A stretch of DNA of 47,779 nucleotides from Vallitaleaceae bacterium (GCA_028277605.1 JANQFZ010000032.1:1-47779); one strand, 5' to 3'; numbered from the stretch's first letter, positions 33,974-43,351 are shown. Numbers and translations: made by a program. The notes: a model not told the origin generated them from the sequence alone.

Positions 33974-34903
33974 ATGCCTATAAAAATTCCTAATACATTG
34001 CCTGCAAAACAGGTATTAACGAGTGAGAATATATTTTTAATGGACGAAGACAGAGCCTTAAGACAGGATATTCGTGAGTTACAGATTATCATATTAAATC
34101 TTATGCCATTGAAGCAGGCAACAGAAACACAGCTATTAAGATTGTTAAGTAATTCACCTCTACAAACTGAAATTACACTTATGAGTCCTAAAAGTCATAC
34201 ATCTAAGAATACTCCTAAGGAGCACTTAGTTAGCTTTTATACAACTTTTGATAAAATAAAAAGTAATAAATACGATGGTATGATTATTACAGGTGCACCA
34301 ATTGAGCACTTGGATTTTGAAGAGGTGACTTACTGGGATGAATTAAAGGAAATTATGGAATGGACAAAAATCAATGTCACGTCAACCTTTCATATTTGTT
34401 GGGGAGCACAAGCTGGTCTATATTATCATTATGGTATAGATAAATTCAATCTGCCCAAAAAAATGTTTGGGATTTTTACACATGATGTTTTAAAACCAAG
34501 ATGTAAGCTTCTTAGAGGATTTGATGATACATTCTACGCTCCTCATTCTAGACATACAGGAGTAAGTGAAGATAAAGTGATACAGCATCATGAACTGGAA
34601 TTATTATCTCATTCCAGTGAAGCTGGTGTCTATATTGTAATGTCTAAGGATGAGAAACATATTTTTGTAACAGGTCATTCAGAGTATGATCCATTAACAT
34701 TAAAACAAGAATATGAAAGAGATAGAAATAAGGGTAAAGCTATTGAGCTTCCCAAAAATTATTTTCCATATGATGATGAAAACCAGTATCCACAAGCTCT
34801 ATGGCGGAGTCATGCACATTTACTTTATTCTAACTGGCTTAACTATTATGTTTATCAGCAAACACCCTATGTGATTCATAAAGTGGGTGAGAAGGATAAG
34901 TGA
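33974..34903 (+). CDS. metAA: Homoserine O-acetyltransferase (MetA family)
   Basis: A 309-residue MetA. It begins with the family signature [11 protein letters not shown] and later shows [19 protein letters not shown]. The catalytic Cys in HICWGAQ is residue 142. The residue that decides acyl-CoA use (position 111, in [12 protein letters not shown]) is Glu, as in MetA proteins shown to use acetyl-CoA, rather than the Gly of succinyl-CoA users. It acylates homoserine for methionine synthesis. The gap from the AAC(3)-like gene is 49 bases and contains only a small hairpin (AATGAC 33928-33933, GTCATT about 33944-33949); I see no S-box or T-box. Confidence 0.93.
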   Translation: MPIKIPNTLPAKQVLTSENIFLMDEDRALRQDIRELQIIILNLMPLKQATETQLLRLLSNSPLQTEITLMSPKSHTSKNTPKEHLVSFYTTFDKIKSNKYDGMIITGAPIEHLDFEEVTYWDELKEIMEWTKINVTSTFHICWGAQAGLYYHYGIDKFNLPKKMFGIFTHDVLKPRCKLLRGFDDTFYAPHSRHTGVSEDKVIQHHELELLSHSSEAGVYIVMSKDEKHIFVTGHSEYDPLTLKQEYERDRNKGKAIELPKNYFPYDDENQYPQALWRSHAHLLYSNWLNYYVYQQTPYVIHKVGEKDK

Positions 34904-34904
34904 T

Positions 34905-34933
34905 AAAAGGCGGCTTTATTAAGCAAGCCTTTT
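34905..34933 (+). terminator. Rho-independent terminator after metAA
   Basis: AAAAGGC pairs with GCCTTTTTT, with an inner GCTT/AAGC pair, across 34905-34933. It lies just 3' of the convergent spoVB-like gene and may serve both. Confidence 0.7.
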
Positions 34934-34941
34934 TTGCTTAT

Positions 34942-36510
34942 TTATCTTTTCTTTATATAGCTAGAGCTAACAAGAGTCTTTACTTTACCAGGTAAGAAAA
35001 ACTTAACTTCATTGATAGCAATGGTACCAGTTAATATTAATAGTGGAACGGTTATAACAACATATATCATCATGTACACTAGTGTATTGACCATGGTATC
35101 AAAAGGCAGTAGTATCCATCGCTTTGAAATATCAATGATAGAGATAGAAGCAACACATACAAATATAGGCTTAACCAGCCAGCTACCCACCTCGAAATCA
35201 ATAGAAGTAAATCTTATAAGGTGTACAACATTCAATAATGCCACAACAACAAAGCTTGCTAATAATCCCCATAAGTAACCTTTTAGACCGTAAACAGGGA
35301 TAAGTAAGTAGATAAAAGCTATACGTATGGTCAAACCGATAATGTTATTTCTAAAAGTGATAAGCTGTTTATCTAATCCATTTAATATACTGCCTAATGT
35401 ATTTTGTAAGAAGAAAAAAGGACACAACCAAGCCATAATTTTTAACAAGGTACCAACATAAGGCTCATGATAAATGATCATACCTAAAGATTCACCAAAA
35501 GCTAAGAATAAAAAAGTACTGATAATACCAATTAAAAGAGTAAATTTAATGGTCTTAGAGGTAGTGAAACTGATCAAACGATGATTCTTATGAGCTTTAG
35601 CTTCAGATATAGTCGGTAGTAGCATAAGAGATAAGGAGTTAGTAAATACAGTAGGAAAGAGTATCAGAGGCAGTGCCATACCTGCTAATATGCCATAAAC
35701 ACTGATAGCATTTGAGTGAGCCATTCCGTAGTGTTGTAGTTTCGTTGGAATAAGTATGGTTTCTATACCTATTAATAAGCTTGTAATCATACGATTTGAG
35801 GTTAAAGGTACAGCGATACTAGAAATTTTTCTTAGTATCGTTCTATGTGGAGATGGTCTTTTAAAACACAACTGTTTTTTTATGCTGGATCTATAAGATA
35901 GAACAACTAAAACTGTTGTTAAAGCATCAGCAATACATATAGCGATGACTGCCATAGCACAGGCATACGTTAATCCCATAGGAATAAATGTAGAGGATAA
36001 TAGATAGATAATTGTTATACGTATCACTTGCTCAAATATTTGAGAAACAGCAGGTAAAGAAGTTTTCTTAAGACCGTAAAAATAACCTTTAACGCAGGAA
36101 GTTATAGCTGCGAAAGGAAGAGAAAAGGCTAAAATCTTTAATGAAAGTGCTGTTCGTGGTTCATGAATCAAATTAATGCTTAAAATATCTGCATAGAGTA
36201 GAAGTACAACTAAGAGAATAAGTGCTAAAGTAGCTGAGATAATACTTGAAACCCAAACAATTCTTTTTAAGTTAGCAGTATTTTTCTTTGCTTTTTCTTC
36301 TGCTACGAGTTTCGATACGGCAGTAAATATACCTGAGCAGCATATGGTATAACACATCATACTCACTGGAAATACCAATTGGTATAATCCCATTCCTTCA
36401 GCACCGATTAAATTGGATAAATAAATTCTATTGCCAAAGCCTATTACCCTTGTTATTAAGGCGGCAAGGGTTAGAATTATAGCCCCTTTGATAACCGTGT
36501 TTTTTTTCAT
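34942..36510 (-). CDS. Stage V sporulation protein B-family flippase (MOP superfamily)
   Basis: A 522-residue membrane protein with about fourteen helices. The N-terminal ITRVIGFGNRIYLSNLIGAEGMGLYQLVFP is the SpoVB signature (SpoVB, YtgP and related MurJ-like proteins). SpoVB is needed for spore cortex synthesis and probably flips lipid-linked precursors; YtgP is a vegetative relative, so sequence alone does not decide. A short Lys/Arg-rich tail ends the protein. The ribosome site upstream of ATG 36510 is weak (GTGAGCG). It is divergent from lspA. Confidence 0.85.
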   Translation of the reverse strand: MKKNTVIKGAIILTLAALITRVIGFGNRIYLSNLIGAEGMGLYQLVFPVSMMCYTICCSGIFTAVSKLVAEEKAKKNTANLKRIVWVSSIISATLALILLVVLLLYADILSINLIHEPRTALSLKILAFSLPFAAITSCVKGYFYGLKKTSLPAVSQIFEQVIRITIIYLLSSTFIPMGLTYACAMAVIAICIADALTTVLVVLSYRSSIKKQLCFKRPSPHRTILRKISSIAVPLTSNRMITSLLIGIETILIPTKLQHYGMAHSNAISVYGILAGMALPLILFPTVFTNSLSLMLLPTISEAKAHKNHRLISFTTSKTIKFTLLIGIISTFLFLAFGESLGMIIYHEPYVGTLLKIMAWLCPFFFLQNTLGSILNGLDKQLITFRNNIIGLTIRIAFIYLLIPVYGLKGYLWGLLASFVVVALLNVVHLIRFTSIDFEVGSWLVKPIFVCVASISIIDISKRWILLPFDTMVNTLVYMMIYVVITVPLLILTGTIAINEVKFFLPGKVKTLVSSSYIKKR

Positions 36511-36691
36511 ATCTGACGCTCACAAGGTTTGTTAAAGTAATATATTCTTAAAAGCTTTTCCATATTCGTAGATTCTGTTATAATATGAAGAAAGTAGAGG
36601 AGATAATCATTGTTACCAAACAATAAAGTTTATATTTGCTAACTGAAATATATATTTTATAGAAATTACAATAAAAGGATGAGGTGAAACT

Positions 36692-37144
36692 ATGAGCTAT
36701 TATTTAATAACTATAGGTTGTTTTTTAGTGGATCAGATTTTAAAGACAAAGCTGAGCAAGACATTAAAGGGGAATGAGGAAAGAAGTATTCTCAATCATA
36801 ATATTATCTTAAAAATATATCATAATGAAGGAGCATTTCTTGGACTATTAAAGAACAAACAAAGTATCTTACTGATACTTAATAGTATTTGTGTAATTGG
36901 CTTAATTTTGATATCAACTATGAGTTTCTTTGTCAAAGGAGAGAGACTGATTAAAGCTGCATTAGCCCTTATCACAGGAGGTGCGCTTAGTAATATTTAT
37001 GATAGAATCAAAAGAAAGAAAGTCATCGACTACTTTTCTTTTAAATTTAAGCCAAACCTAATATTTAATCTAGCTGATATGTTTATATTCCTTGGTACAC
37101 TGATGATTATTATTAAGAGCTTGTTTAAGCTTAAAAACAACTGA
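36692..37144 (+). CDS. lspA: Signal peptidase II-like protein (LspA family)
   Basis: A 150-residue protein with four membrane helices. The two catalytic Asp regions of LspA are present: NIYDRIKRKKVIDYF and FNLADMFIFLG; HNEGAFLG matches the conserved 'NxGAAFG' loop. LspA removes the signal peptide from lipoproteins after lipidation. The protein departs from the consensus at several places, so it may be a second copy. AAAGGATGAGG precedes ATG 36692. Its stop lies two bases from the stop of the convergent gene at 37147. Confidence 0.85.
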   Translation: MSYYLITIGCFLVDQILKTKLSKTLKGNEERSILNHNIILKIYHNEGAFLGLLKNKQSILLILNSICVIGLILISTMSFFVKGERLIKAALALITGGALSNIYDRIKRKKVIDYFSFKFKPNLIFNLADMFIFLGTLMIIIKSLFKLKNN

Positions 37145-37146
37145 TG

Positions 37147-37485
37147 CTATGCACCTCTTGGTTTCCCCACAATACGAGTCAATCCTTTTGTGTTAACATC
37201 ATCCAAGGTTTCTTTTTTCTCAGTTAAAGGAGTATATTTTATCCATTGATACTTATTATCTGTAGTTATGTCTGGCTTTTGAAAATAGATATTTTCAGTG
37301 TCGAAATAGATGATAACTGGCTCATCACTATCGCATAAGTCTTGATTGTTAGCCGTCAAAGAATCAATAAGTGGATAAAATTTCTTTGTTTCATTTTGAT
37401 AAACATAAAACCCCATACCATACATAAATCCTGCATCAACAATGGTAAATTGGTCATTCATTTTATATTCTTTGATATTATTCAT
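37147..37485 (-). CDS. Small protein of unknown function, coupled to the beta-propeller gene
   Basis: A 112-residue soluble protein (IKEYKMNDQFTIVDAGFMYG near the start) with a mixed beta-strand character and a basic C-terminus (GLTRIVGKPRGA). Its ATG overlaps the stop codon of the upstream gene as ATGA (37485-37482), so the two are translationally coupled. I do not recognise a family. It is the last gene of the AT-rich minus-strand run. Confidence 0.65.
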   Translation of the reverse strand: MNNIKEYKMNDQFTIVDAGFMYGMGFYVYQNETKKFYPLIDSLTANNQDLCDSDEPVIIYFDTENIYFQKPDITTDNKYQWIKYTPLTEKKETLDDVNTKGLTRIVGKPRGA

Positions 37486-39413
37486 TTTAAAATCATTAGA
37501 ACTCTATAGTCACTTACAAATAAAGCACCTGGTCCGTCTTTACAAAGAACTACTGCTTTATCATCTAGTAAATCATAGATAGTATAAAAGGTATTATCAT
37601 AAGAAATAACCTCATTCTTCATAGTATCTAAGTTGTATAGTAATGCAATACGAGAACAGTAATAGATAAGCTCATTATCCTTTTCATTAGCTGCAATAAT
37701 ATGTCCTTCAAGAGCATCCTTTATCTCAAAGTTGGTTTTATCCATCCAATAGATTTTATCTTTAGTTTGATATATAATCCTATCCTTGATAACATACATA
37801 CTTTGAATATCTCCAGTATCAGTCAGTTTAATAGTTTCTTTTGTTTTAATATGATATCTATACAGATTAGAATCATTTAAGTCACAAAAATATATATTGT
37901 ATTTATCGATGTAGATATCTTCAACAGGAGCATCATAAACTAGTTCTTCATAATCATTATCTATGTCATAGAGATATAATTGTTCATGTGGCATATACGA
38001 AGTATATGCTAAATAGTTATTGGATATATCATATGCTCTTATGCTTTTTTCAAAAACTTTTACAAGTTTATTATCTTCAATTTTATAAAGATGATTGGTT
38101 TTATACTCAAGCATATATGGAATACCATTTTTTATTGAATAGTCAATCAGCTTGACTTCTTGAGCATTAAAATAGTATTGAATATATGGAGTTATATAAA
38201 AAACAATATTGGAAGAATCACGACACATCTCATTATTGATTACATGATGATAGTAGTTTCCGTTAATTTCTCCTTCAAATATTTTTGGTTGTATTAAATG
38301 AATAGGTATATAAGTCTTGCTATAGGTGTTATAAAAATGGTCATTGATCATGAGCTTCCCATGATTTACTCTATACTTATGATATTCAGAAATATCCTTA
38401 GGAAATGGTAGTTTCATTAATTCATACGTATCTTTATTATATTGAAAAGCCTGATTATCAGAGTATAAAAGAATAGTATTATCCATACAAAAAATATGCA
38501 TATCATCACCAGAATTAAATTCCGATAGCATCCACTCTTTCATTAACTCGTTATAAGAATAGAAATTATTATGATCGTAAATAAAAATATCAGAACCGTT
38601 TTTATATAGATTTATTGTATCTAACTCTAAGTCAAACGGGTTTAATGTATGACAGATGGTTTTTTTATCTTTGGTGTAACACAAGGTATAAACACTGGTT
38701 AAATCGTATATAAGTACATCACTACTGTTTTTATCAAAGTAAACAGCTATTGGTTTCTTTGCAGATTTTAACATTTTATCATAGAAGATTTCTTCTTTGC
38801 GATTATTTAATAAACTGTGTGTAAACACATAATCATTATCTTTATAAAATGCATAGCAATCATTGGGCAGTTCTATTATTTCAATTTTGTATGGATCCAT
38901 AGTCCAATCTCTAACCTTTGTTATTAATTCATTAGTATAATGATAGAGGGTATTATTTACTATAAAGTAAGGTTTATTTATTATAGTTGTAATTTTTTCT
39001 ATTTTACTAAAATTGTAAGATATACACTTATTATCAATACTATAATTATTAAAGACATAATTAATATGATTAGCCGTATCAACACTTATCTTATCTTTTT
39101 CTTTCAGCTCAAATAAATGACTTATTGAGTCACTCATCATCAATTCAATTTCAAATAAGTATGTTTCTTTGTCATATTTTAATATGCCTGTAACACTTGG
39201 AACAGTACTCTTATTAAATGCTCGTTTAAATAATAAATGATTTATTTTTGCCCTAGTGTTTGTGCCTAAATCAACTTGATCTAGAATAGCAAAGTTTCTG
39301 TTACAGATATACAATTTTTTAGTTTTAGCACTATCAATTCCTACTAACAAGTACGTATTATATTGGTCACTAATATATTCCAGTAGTATTGGCATTTTAT
39401 ACCTATACTGCAT
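37482..39413 (-). CDS. Large beta-propeller-like protein of unknown function
   Basis: A 643-residue protein, very rich in Tyr, Asn, Asp, Ile and Lys. No signal peptide or membrane segment. The second half shows irregular repeats of 40-50 residues with 'YxY.D...E.LVYD' and 'IYF.D..D.NLYRY' strands, like DUF5050-type or WD-like beta-propellers (for example NNYLAYTSYMPHEQLYLYD and KYNIYFCDLNDSNLYRY). It sits between a lipoprotein gene and a coupled small gene. It could bind a peptide or envelope partner, but no function can be assigned. Confidence 0.65.
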   Translation of the reverse strand: MQYRYKMPILLEYISDQYNTYLLVGIDSAKTKKLYICNRNFAILDQVDLGTNTRAKINHLLFKRAFNKSTVPSVTGILKYDKETYLFEIELMMSDSISHLFELKEKDKISVDTANHINYVFNNYSIDNKCISYNFSKIEKITTIINKPYFIVNNTLYHYTNELITKVRDWTMDPYKIEIIELPNDCYAFYKDNDYVFTHSLLNNRKEEIFYDKMLKSAKKPIAVYFDKNSSDVLIYDLTSVYTLCYTKDKKTICHTLNPFDLELDTINLYKNGSDIFIYDHNNFYSYNELMKEWMLSEFNSGDDMHIFCMDNTILLYSDNQAFQYNKDTYELMKLPFPKDISEYHKYRVNHGKLMINDHFYNTYSKTYIPIHLIQPKIFEGEINGNYYHHVINNEMCRDSSNIVFYITPYIQYYFNAQEVKLIDYSIKNGIPYMLEYKTNHLYKIEDNKLVKVFEKSIRAYDISNNYLAYTSYMPHEQLYLYDIDNDYEELVYDAPVEDIYIDKYNIYFCDLNDSNLYRYHIKTKETIKLTDTGDIQSMYVIKDRIIYQTKDKIYWMDKTNFEIKDALEGHIIAANEKDNELIYYCSRIALLYNLDTMKNEVISYDNTFYTIYDLLDDKAVVLCKDGPGALFVSDYRVLMILK

Positions 39414-39509
39414 GTTTTTAGTATTGATATTATATTGAATTATTACGCTTTCATTTTTATTACTATTAGTATAAAAGACGTTAAATAAGTGATATATGCT
39501 GAGCGTTAG

Positions 39510-40340
39510 TTATTTGTACGCCATACCTTCCTCCAGATTATAATCAGTAGTCCATTTGATATGGCATTCATTATCTATAATTTTGAATCGAATTTTATCG
39601 TTTAATTTAATTACGACAACGAAATCTTTATTAGCTAATTTTTTAATATCTAATATATCACCTTCTAAAGGCATTGTATGTGTGATGTTATTGGTTTTGT
39701 TAAAAGAAGTAAGATATGATGAGTTTTCTTTAACATATTCAATAAAGTTTAACTGAATACGTACGAATTCTCCAGATAGCTCATAGAAATCATTATCAAA
39801 AGAAAATATGTTTTTTCCTTTAGCTTTAGTAAAATCAACATTAATTAATAATTGAGAACTATAAAAATGATCCAAGTCAGTTCTGTATGTATTTAGACGC
39901 ACACCCTCATTAGAATTGATACCTATGATTTTATTATTAATACAAAACACATTTTCCTTTTCAGTTATTGGCAGCTTATGTATTGCATTTTTTTCACTAC
40001 CATAGATTTCACTAATAAACTCTATTTCATTATCTTTTTTATTATAAGAGGAGACTAGTTGAGTATCACTATCCATATGAATTAATGTAGCAGTATTAGC
40101 CATTTGATAGGAGTTAGTAATTCTTGAATTATCTTCTAGTATATGATTATTTTTCTCAGGAATATGGTTTGGTTCATTGTCATCTCTATCTTTATCTAGT
40201 TCATGATTACCTTGCATGGTTTTTATTTTTGAAGGATTAGTAGTGCTACTTTTTGGAGTAGTACATGAAACCAAGCATAGTGTCATCAATATAATAACTG
40301 ATATGCTCCCAATATATTGAGTCAACTGATTTTGATTCAT
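39510..40340 (-). CDS. Lipoprotein of unknown function
   Basis: A 276-residue protein. The N-terminal signal ends in lipobox LVSC (Cys 26). A polar, His/Asp/Asn-rich linker (about residues 40-80) follows, then a beta-rich domain with propeller-like blades (LVSSYNKKDNEIEFISEIYG). AGGTATTTTAT with GGGGAGG precedes ATG 40340. Upstream, TTGAGT and TATAAT are 15 bases apart on the minus strand (about 40394 to 40368), a possible promoter. It probably forms an operon with the propeller-like gene downstream; function unknown. Confidence 0.7.
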   Translation of the reverse strand: MNQNQLTQYIGSISVIILMTLCLVSCTTPKSSTTNPSKIKTMQGNHELDKDRDDNEPNHIPEKNNHILEDNSRITNSYQMANTATLIHMDSDTQLVSSYNKKDNEIEFISEIYGSEKNAIHKLPITEKENVFCINNKIIGINSNEGVRLNTYRTDLDHFYSSQLLINVDFTKAKGKNIFSFDNDFYELSGEFVRIQLNFIEYVKENSSYLTSFNKTNNITHTMPLEGDILDIKKLANKDFVVVIKLNDKIRFKIIDNECHIKWTTDYNLEEGMAYK

Positions 40341-40470
40341 ATAAAATACCTCCCCGTTTTTCTATATAATATATTATACTTTTATTGGGTAATACTCAAG
40401 ATAAATTATTAAATTAATATTTGTTTGATGTATAATATAAATAATGAAAGAGCTTTCTGTTACATAAAAG

Positions 40471-40494
40471 TCACTCCCTAATATATGGGAGTGA
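40471..40494 (-). terminator. Terminator-like hairpin after the immunity gene
   Basis: TCACTCCC (40471-40478) and GGGAGTGA (40487-40494) form a perfect 8-bp stem. On the minus strand it is followed by CTTTTATG, a weak T run. It separates the toxin/immunity pair from the lipoprotein operon. Confidence 0.55.
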
Positions 40495-40540
40495 TCATAG
40501 AACAAAAATATATGTCTTATTGTACTTTTATTGCAGAGCA

Positions 40541-41248
40541 CTACATTAAATTAAAATACTGATTAACCTCACGTTGTTTTTCAATATGCATTTTATTTTC
40601 AACGCTTATTATCTCTTTTTGAAGTTTAATAATATAGCCCTTTAAGAATTTCTCTGCACAAATATCTTTTGTTACGATTACCTTTTCTACCTCTAGTTTG
40701 TCTGATACATCTTTATTAAAATAGTTTAACCAATGAATCGTTGAAGGTTTGTCATGAACCCAATAGTTATCTCCATACATTTCGATATTTTGGTCATTCG
40801 ATACACAAGCCCAGAATGGATCTAATATTTTAATACAATTCTTAAACAATTCCTCGAACTCTAAAATTCTATGATTGTAGCCAGAAAAATAAGGTGATAA
40901 ATGAATAACTAATGTATTCTTAAATCTTTGATTACTTACTCCAATCTTCATTCTAATATTGCATGATTCATCATTATGCATGGACGAAAAAAAGCTGATT
41001 GTACAACCTAAATCAGGAAATTCTATTCCCCTCTCTTTATTAGTTCTCTTTTTAAGTATCTCACTTATAGATTGCTTATTAAGATTAAAAGGAACAGCAT
41101 CACGTTTCCTTTTAGCTGTCATAAAGTTTGGGGCAATCTCACTTCCATATTCATTTAATTCTTTAAGAATTTCATATACTGTATTCACTGTCTTATCAAA
41201 ATCTTCTTCTCTTGGCTCTGCCCACAAGATCATTGTAAAAGTTTCCAT
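40541..41248 (-). CDS. Imm52-like immunity protein
   Basis: A 235-residue soluble protein. Its plan, length and position right after a toxin gene of the Tox-REase-5 type fit the Imm52 immunity family (recalled, not searched). It carries a conserved-looking centre (WACVSNDQNIEMYGDNYW) and a charged C-terminal helix. It starts 17 bases after the toxin stop, with AGAGGTGAAAA just before ATG 41248, so the pair is cotranscribed. It would bind and block the nuclease toxin in the producing cell. Confidence 0.7.
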   Translation of the reverse strand: METFTMILWAEPREEDFDKTVNTVYEILKELNEYGSEIAPNFMTAKRKRDAVPFNLNKQSISEILKKRTNKERGIEFPDLGCTISFFSSMHNDESCNIRMKIGVSNQRFKNTLVIHLSPYFSGYNHRILEFEELFKNCIKILDPFWACVSNDQNIEMYGDNYWVHDKPSTIHWLNYFNKDVSDKLEVEKVIVTKDICAEKFLKGYIIKLQKEIISVENKMHIEKQREVNQYFNLM

Positions 41249-41265
41249 TTTTCACCTCTATAGCA

Positions 41266-42615
41266 CTATTTTAGTGTTTCTAGGATAAAATTAATACCAG
41301 AAATACCTTCTTCAGAAAATAGTTTTTTTGTAGCATTCATACTAATTTCATCCATAAAATACCAATCAATTGGCATACCATCAGCTGCGTTTATCTGTCG
41401 TATGGCTTGGTCAATTAATGAATCTTGTCCATTAAACCAGTCATAAAATCTACCCGTTGTTTTGTTTATGAAATTTTTATAATTGGCTTTAGCTTCTATA
41501 AGTCTACCTGTCTTAAAACCATCAAATTTAACACCATTTTGTAACCATACCATATCCGTACCAGCAATTTGTTTTTGATAAGTTTTAGAAAGGTCACTCA
41601 TTGCTTCATTAGTTTTAACCCATTTACCCGACGCATGTATTAAGTCATCAGTTTTATTCACACTTTTTAATAATGTACCAGCCTCATCGGAATATTTAAA
41701 TGCTCCAATAATAGGTACTAATGCAAGCATATCTATACCTGTTTGTCCTGCATGTTTCCAAGACCATTCCCAATGGGATAGGTCATACCAAATATCTCTA
41801 ATATCCAATGGAGCATCTACACCAATAATGCCTAATCCAACCTGACCAACAGTTCCTAGTAAAGTAACTTCGTCAGTATAATTACCAAAAATAATTTGCT
41901 CACCTGACCGAGTTACGTAATCCCAGCTATCAGCTAGAAAGCTTTTAACATCTTTCCAAGATGGTGACATTTTAATAGGCTTACTACTTAAAGATAAAGA
42001 ATTTACATGATACCTAGTAGCAGTGTGTAAAGGATTGGAGTGTACAACGGGATGCTCCTGAAACGATAGGGTATAGGCTGCTTTGGTGTAGGGGGCTTTA
42101 GTAATAAATGTGTTAGCTGTTTTTAATGTTTCTTTTATGTTAATTGCATGTAGTAACTTATTTGTTATCTTTTGACCTATTTCTAAGAATAGGTCAAAAA
42201 TATGATCCAGTGTAGATGGTACTATGGGTCTATATATACTAATTATGGTGTCTCTACCATTAGTGTCTCTAAAAATATTAGCATTAGGCTCAGTTAACGG
42301 TGTGTTAACAGAGGTATTCCATAAATTATCCAAAGAAGATAATCTGCTATTTAAGTGTCTCTCAGCTTCAGCGTAAGCGTTTTTACTTTCATGAATGAAT
42401 TGACCTAAACTCCATGTACGCTTATTTAACTGGATTAGCTCATTTGTTATGGTTCTTAAGGTATGAGCTATATTATTTTTTGATTTTATATCCCAGTCAA
42501 GTGTATTTTCTAATCTGTTGAATTCATTCCTTATGATTTCTATACGCTTAGCCACATGGATGATCGCTTTCCCATTATGGTCTAAATCATGGATGCGTAC
42601 AGATAGCTGAGATAT
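41266..42615 (-). CDS. Polymorphic toxin with Tox-REase-5-like nuclease C-terminus
   Basis: A 449-residue protein (429 from the GTG at 42555). The first about 110 residues are helical and resemble the N-terminal targeting region of WXG/LXG-type Firmicutes toxins (LENTLDWDIKSKNNI). The middle (about 235-320) is a hydrophobic pre-toxin region (GLGIIGVDAPLD, LALVPIIGAFKYSDEAG). The last about 97 residues match the restriction-endonuclease-fold Tox-REase-5 type: Asp in VKFDGF, then EAK, then GRFYDWF and a C-terminal ISGINFI. I propose an ATA start at 42615, seven bases after AGGAGG (42628-42623); it adds residues in the expected register. Export would need a type VII system, not in this window. 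Confidence 0.8.
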   Translation of the reverse strand: MSQLSVRIHDLDHNGKAIIHVAKRIEIIRNEFNRLENTLDWDIKSKNNIAHTLRTITNELIQLNKRTWSLGQFIHESKNAYAEAERHLNSRLSSLDNLWNTSVNTPLTEPNANIFRDTNGRDTIISIYRPIVPSTLDHIFDLFLEIGQKITNKLLHAINIKETLKTANTFITKAPYTKAAYTLSFQEHPVVHSNPLHTATRYHVNSLSLSSKPIKMSPSWKDVKSFLADSWDYVTRSGEQIIFGNYTDEVTLLGTVGQVGLGIIGVDAPLDIRDIWYDLSHWEWSWKHAGQTGIDMLALVPIIGAFKYSDEAGTLLKSVNKTDDLIHASGKWVKTNEAMSDLSKTYQKQIAGTDMVWLQNGVKFDGFKTGRLIEAKANYKNFINKTTGRFYDWFNGQDSLIDQAIRQINAADGMPIDWYFMDEISMNATKKLFSEEGISGINFILETLK

Positions 42616-43278
42616 AGTACCACCTCCTAATGTAATTAATTTAATGGAATAGGTGAAAAAATCATCAATATTTAATCAACTAGTCTAGTTATATAGTATC
42701 TGTTTTTAGATGTTTTTTCAATGATTTCTGACGAAATGCATGTTTCATGGGATGAAATGCATACGACTGCATTTTAATAGTTCATAGAACAAACTAATGT
42801 AAGTTTAACTATAGAATTTTTTTGTTAAAACAAATCCATAGTACCAAATTTTTGTGTTATAGACCTATTTATTCAAAATCAGTAGTATATTAATAATTAC
42901 AAATAATTAAGATGAAATAATTGTAATGTTATAGTAAAAAAGTAATATATAAGTAGAAATAATTTAAGGTAATTATATATAGCTTATAAAAGAGGTAATG
43001 TGATGAAGAAAAAATTTTCATAAACAGAGTTTTAGTAATTGATATGAGAAAGATTTAACATTTTGACTTAAAAGAAAGCTATGACGCTGATAGTTTTCTA
43101 ATCATTTAGCGCGAATGGTAAGCGGACATCTATATACAGAAGTATTCGCACCAAGAGTAGTATAAAAATATTACCAAATTATCATTATTTTCTTTGCTGT
43201 AGTTTTTGGATTACAAAATAACTATAGAGTTAAACAAATATATAAAGCTATTTTCATTATTTTTTGTATAATTTTGCA
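42616..43278. other. 660-base AT-rich gap: CRISPR leader and gene remnant
   Basis: No credible gene is present. A six-codon frame with a good ribosome site (AGAGGT, six bases, ATG 43003, stop 43021-43023) could be the stump of a lost gene. From about 43105 to 43278 a distinctive block, GCGCGAATGGTAAGCGGACA (43110-43129) followed by AT-rich DNA, leads up to the CRISPR repeat and looks like a leader. GCGAAT (43111-43116) and ATTCGC (43144-43149) are inverted. Confidence 0.5.
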
Positions 43279-43351
43279 GTCACTCCTTACACAGGAGTGT
43301 GGATTGAAATAAGGCGTCTGTAATAATGCAATCTTGGCTATAGAGTCACTC
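43279..43351 (+). CRISPR. Truncated type I-C-like CRISPR array (one repeat, one spacer, part of a second repeat)
   Basis: The 32-base repeat (43279-43310) begins GTCACTCC, has the perfect stem CACTCCT/AGGAGTG with loop TACAC, and ends GGATTGAAAT, the typical plan of type I-C repeats. A 34-base spacer follows (43311-43344), a normal length for this type. A second repeat starts with GTCACTC (43345-43351) and stops where the IS3-family end begins at 43352. No cas genes are in the window. Confidence 0.8.

Noticed and set aside
40471..40494. The hairpin TCACTCCC/GGGAGTGA resembles the stem of the CRISPR repeat at 43279 (GTCACTCC...GGAGTG).
   Set aside because: It lacks the GGATTGAAAT tail and spacer-repeat periodicity, and it lies right after the immunity gene in the position of a terminator.
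43003..43060. A decayed cas2 gene near the CRISPR leader (a short VLVIDMRK-like string in another frame).
   Set aside because: Only about ten residues, broken by stops; the likeness is too short to support. I keep only the note of a six-codon stump.
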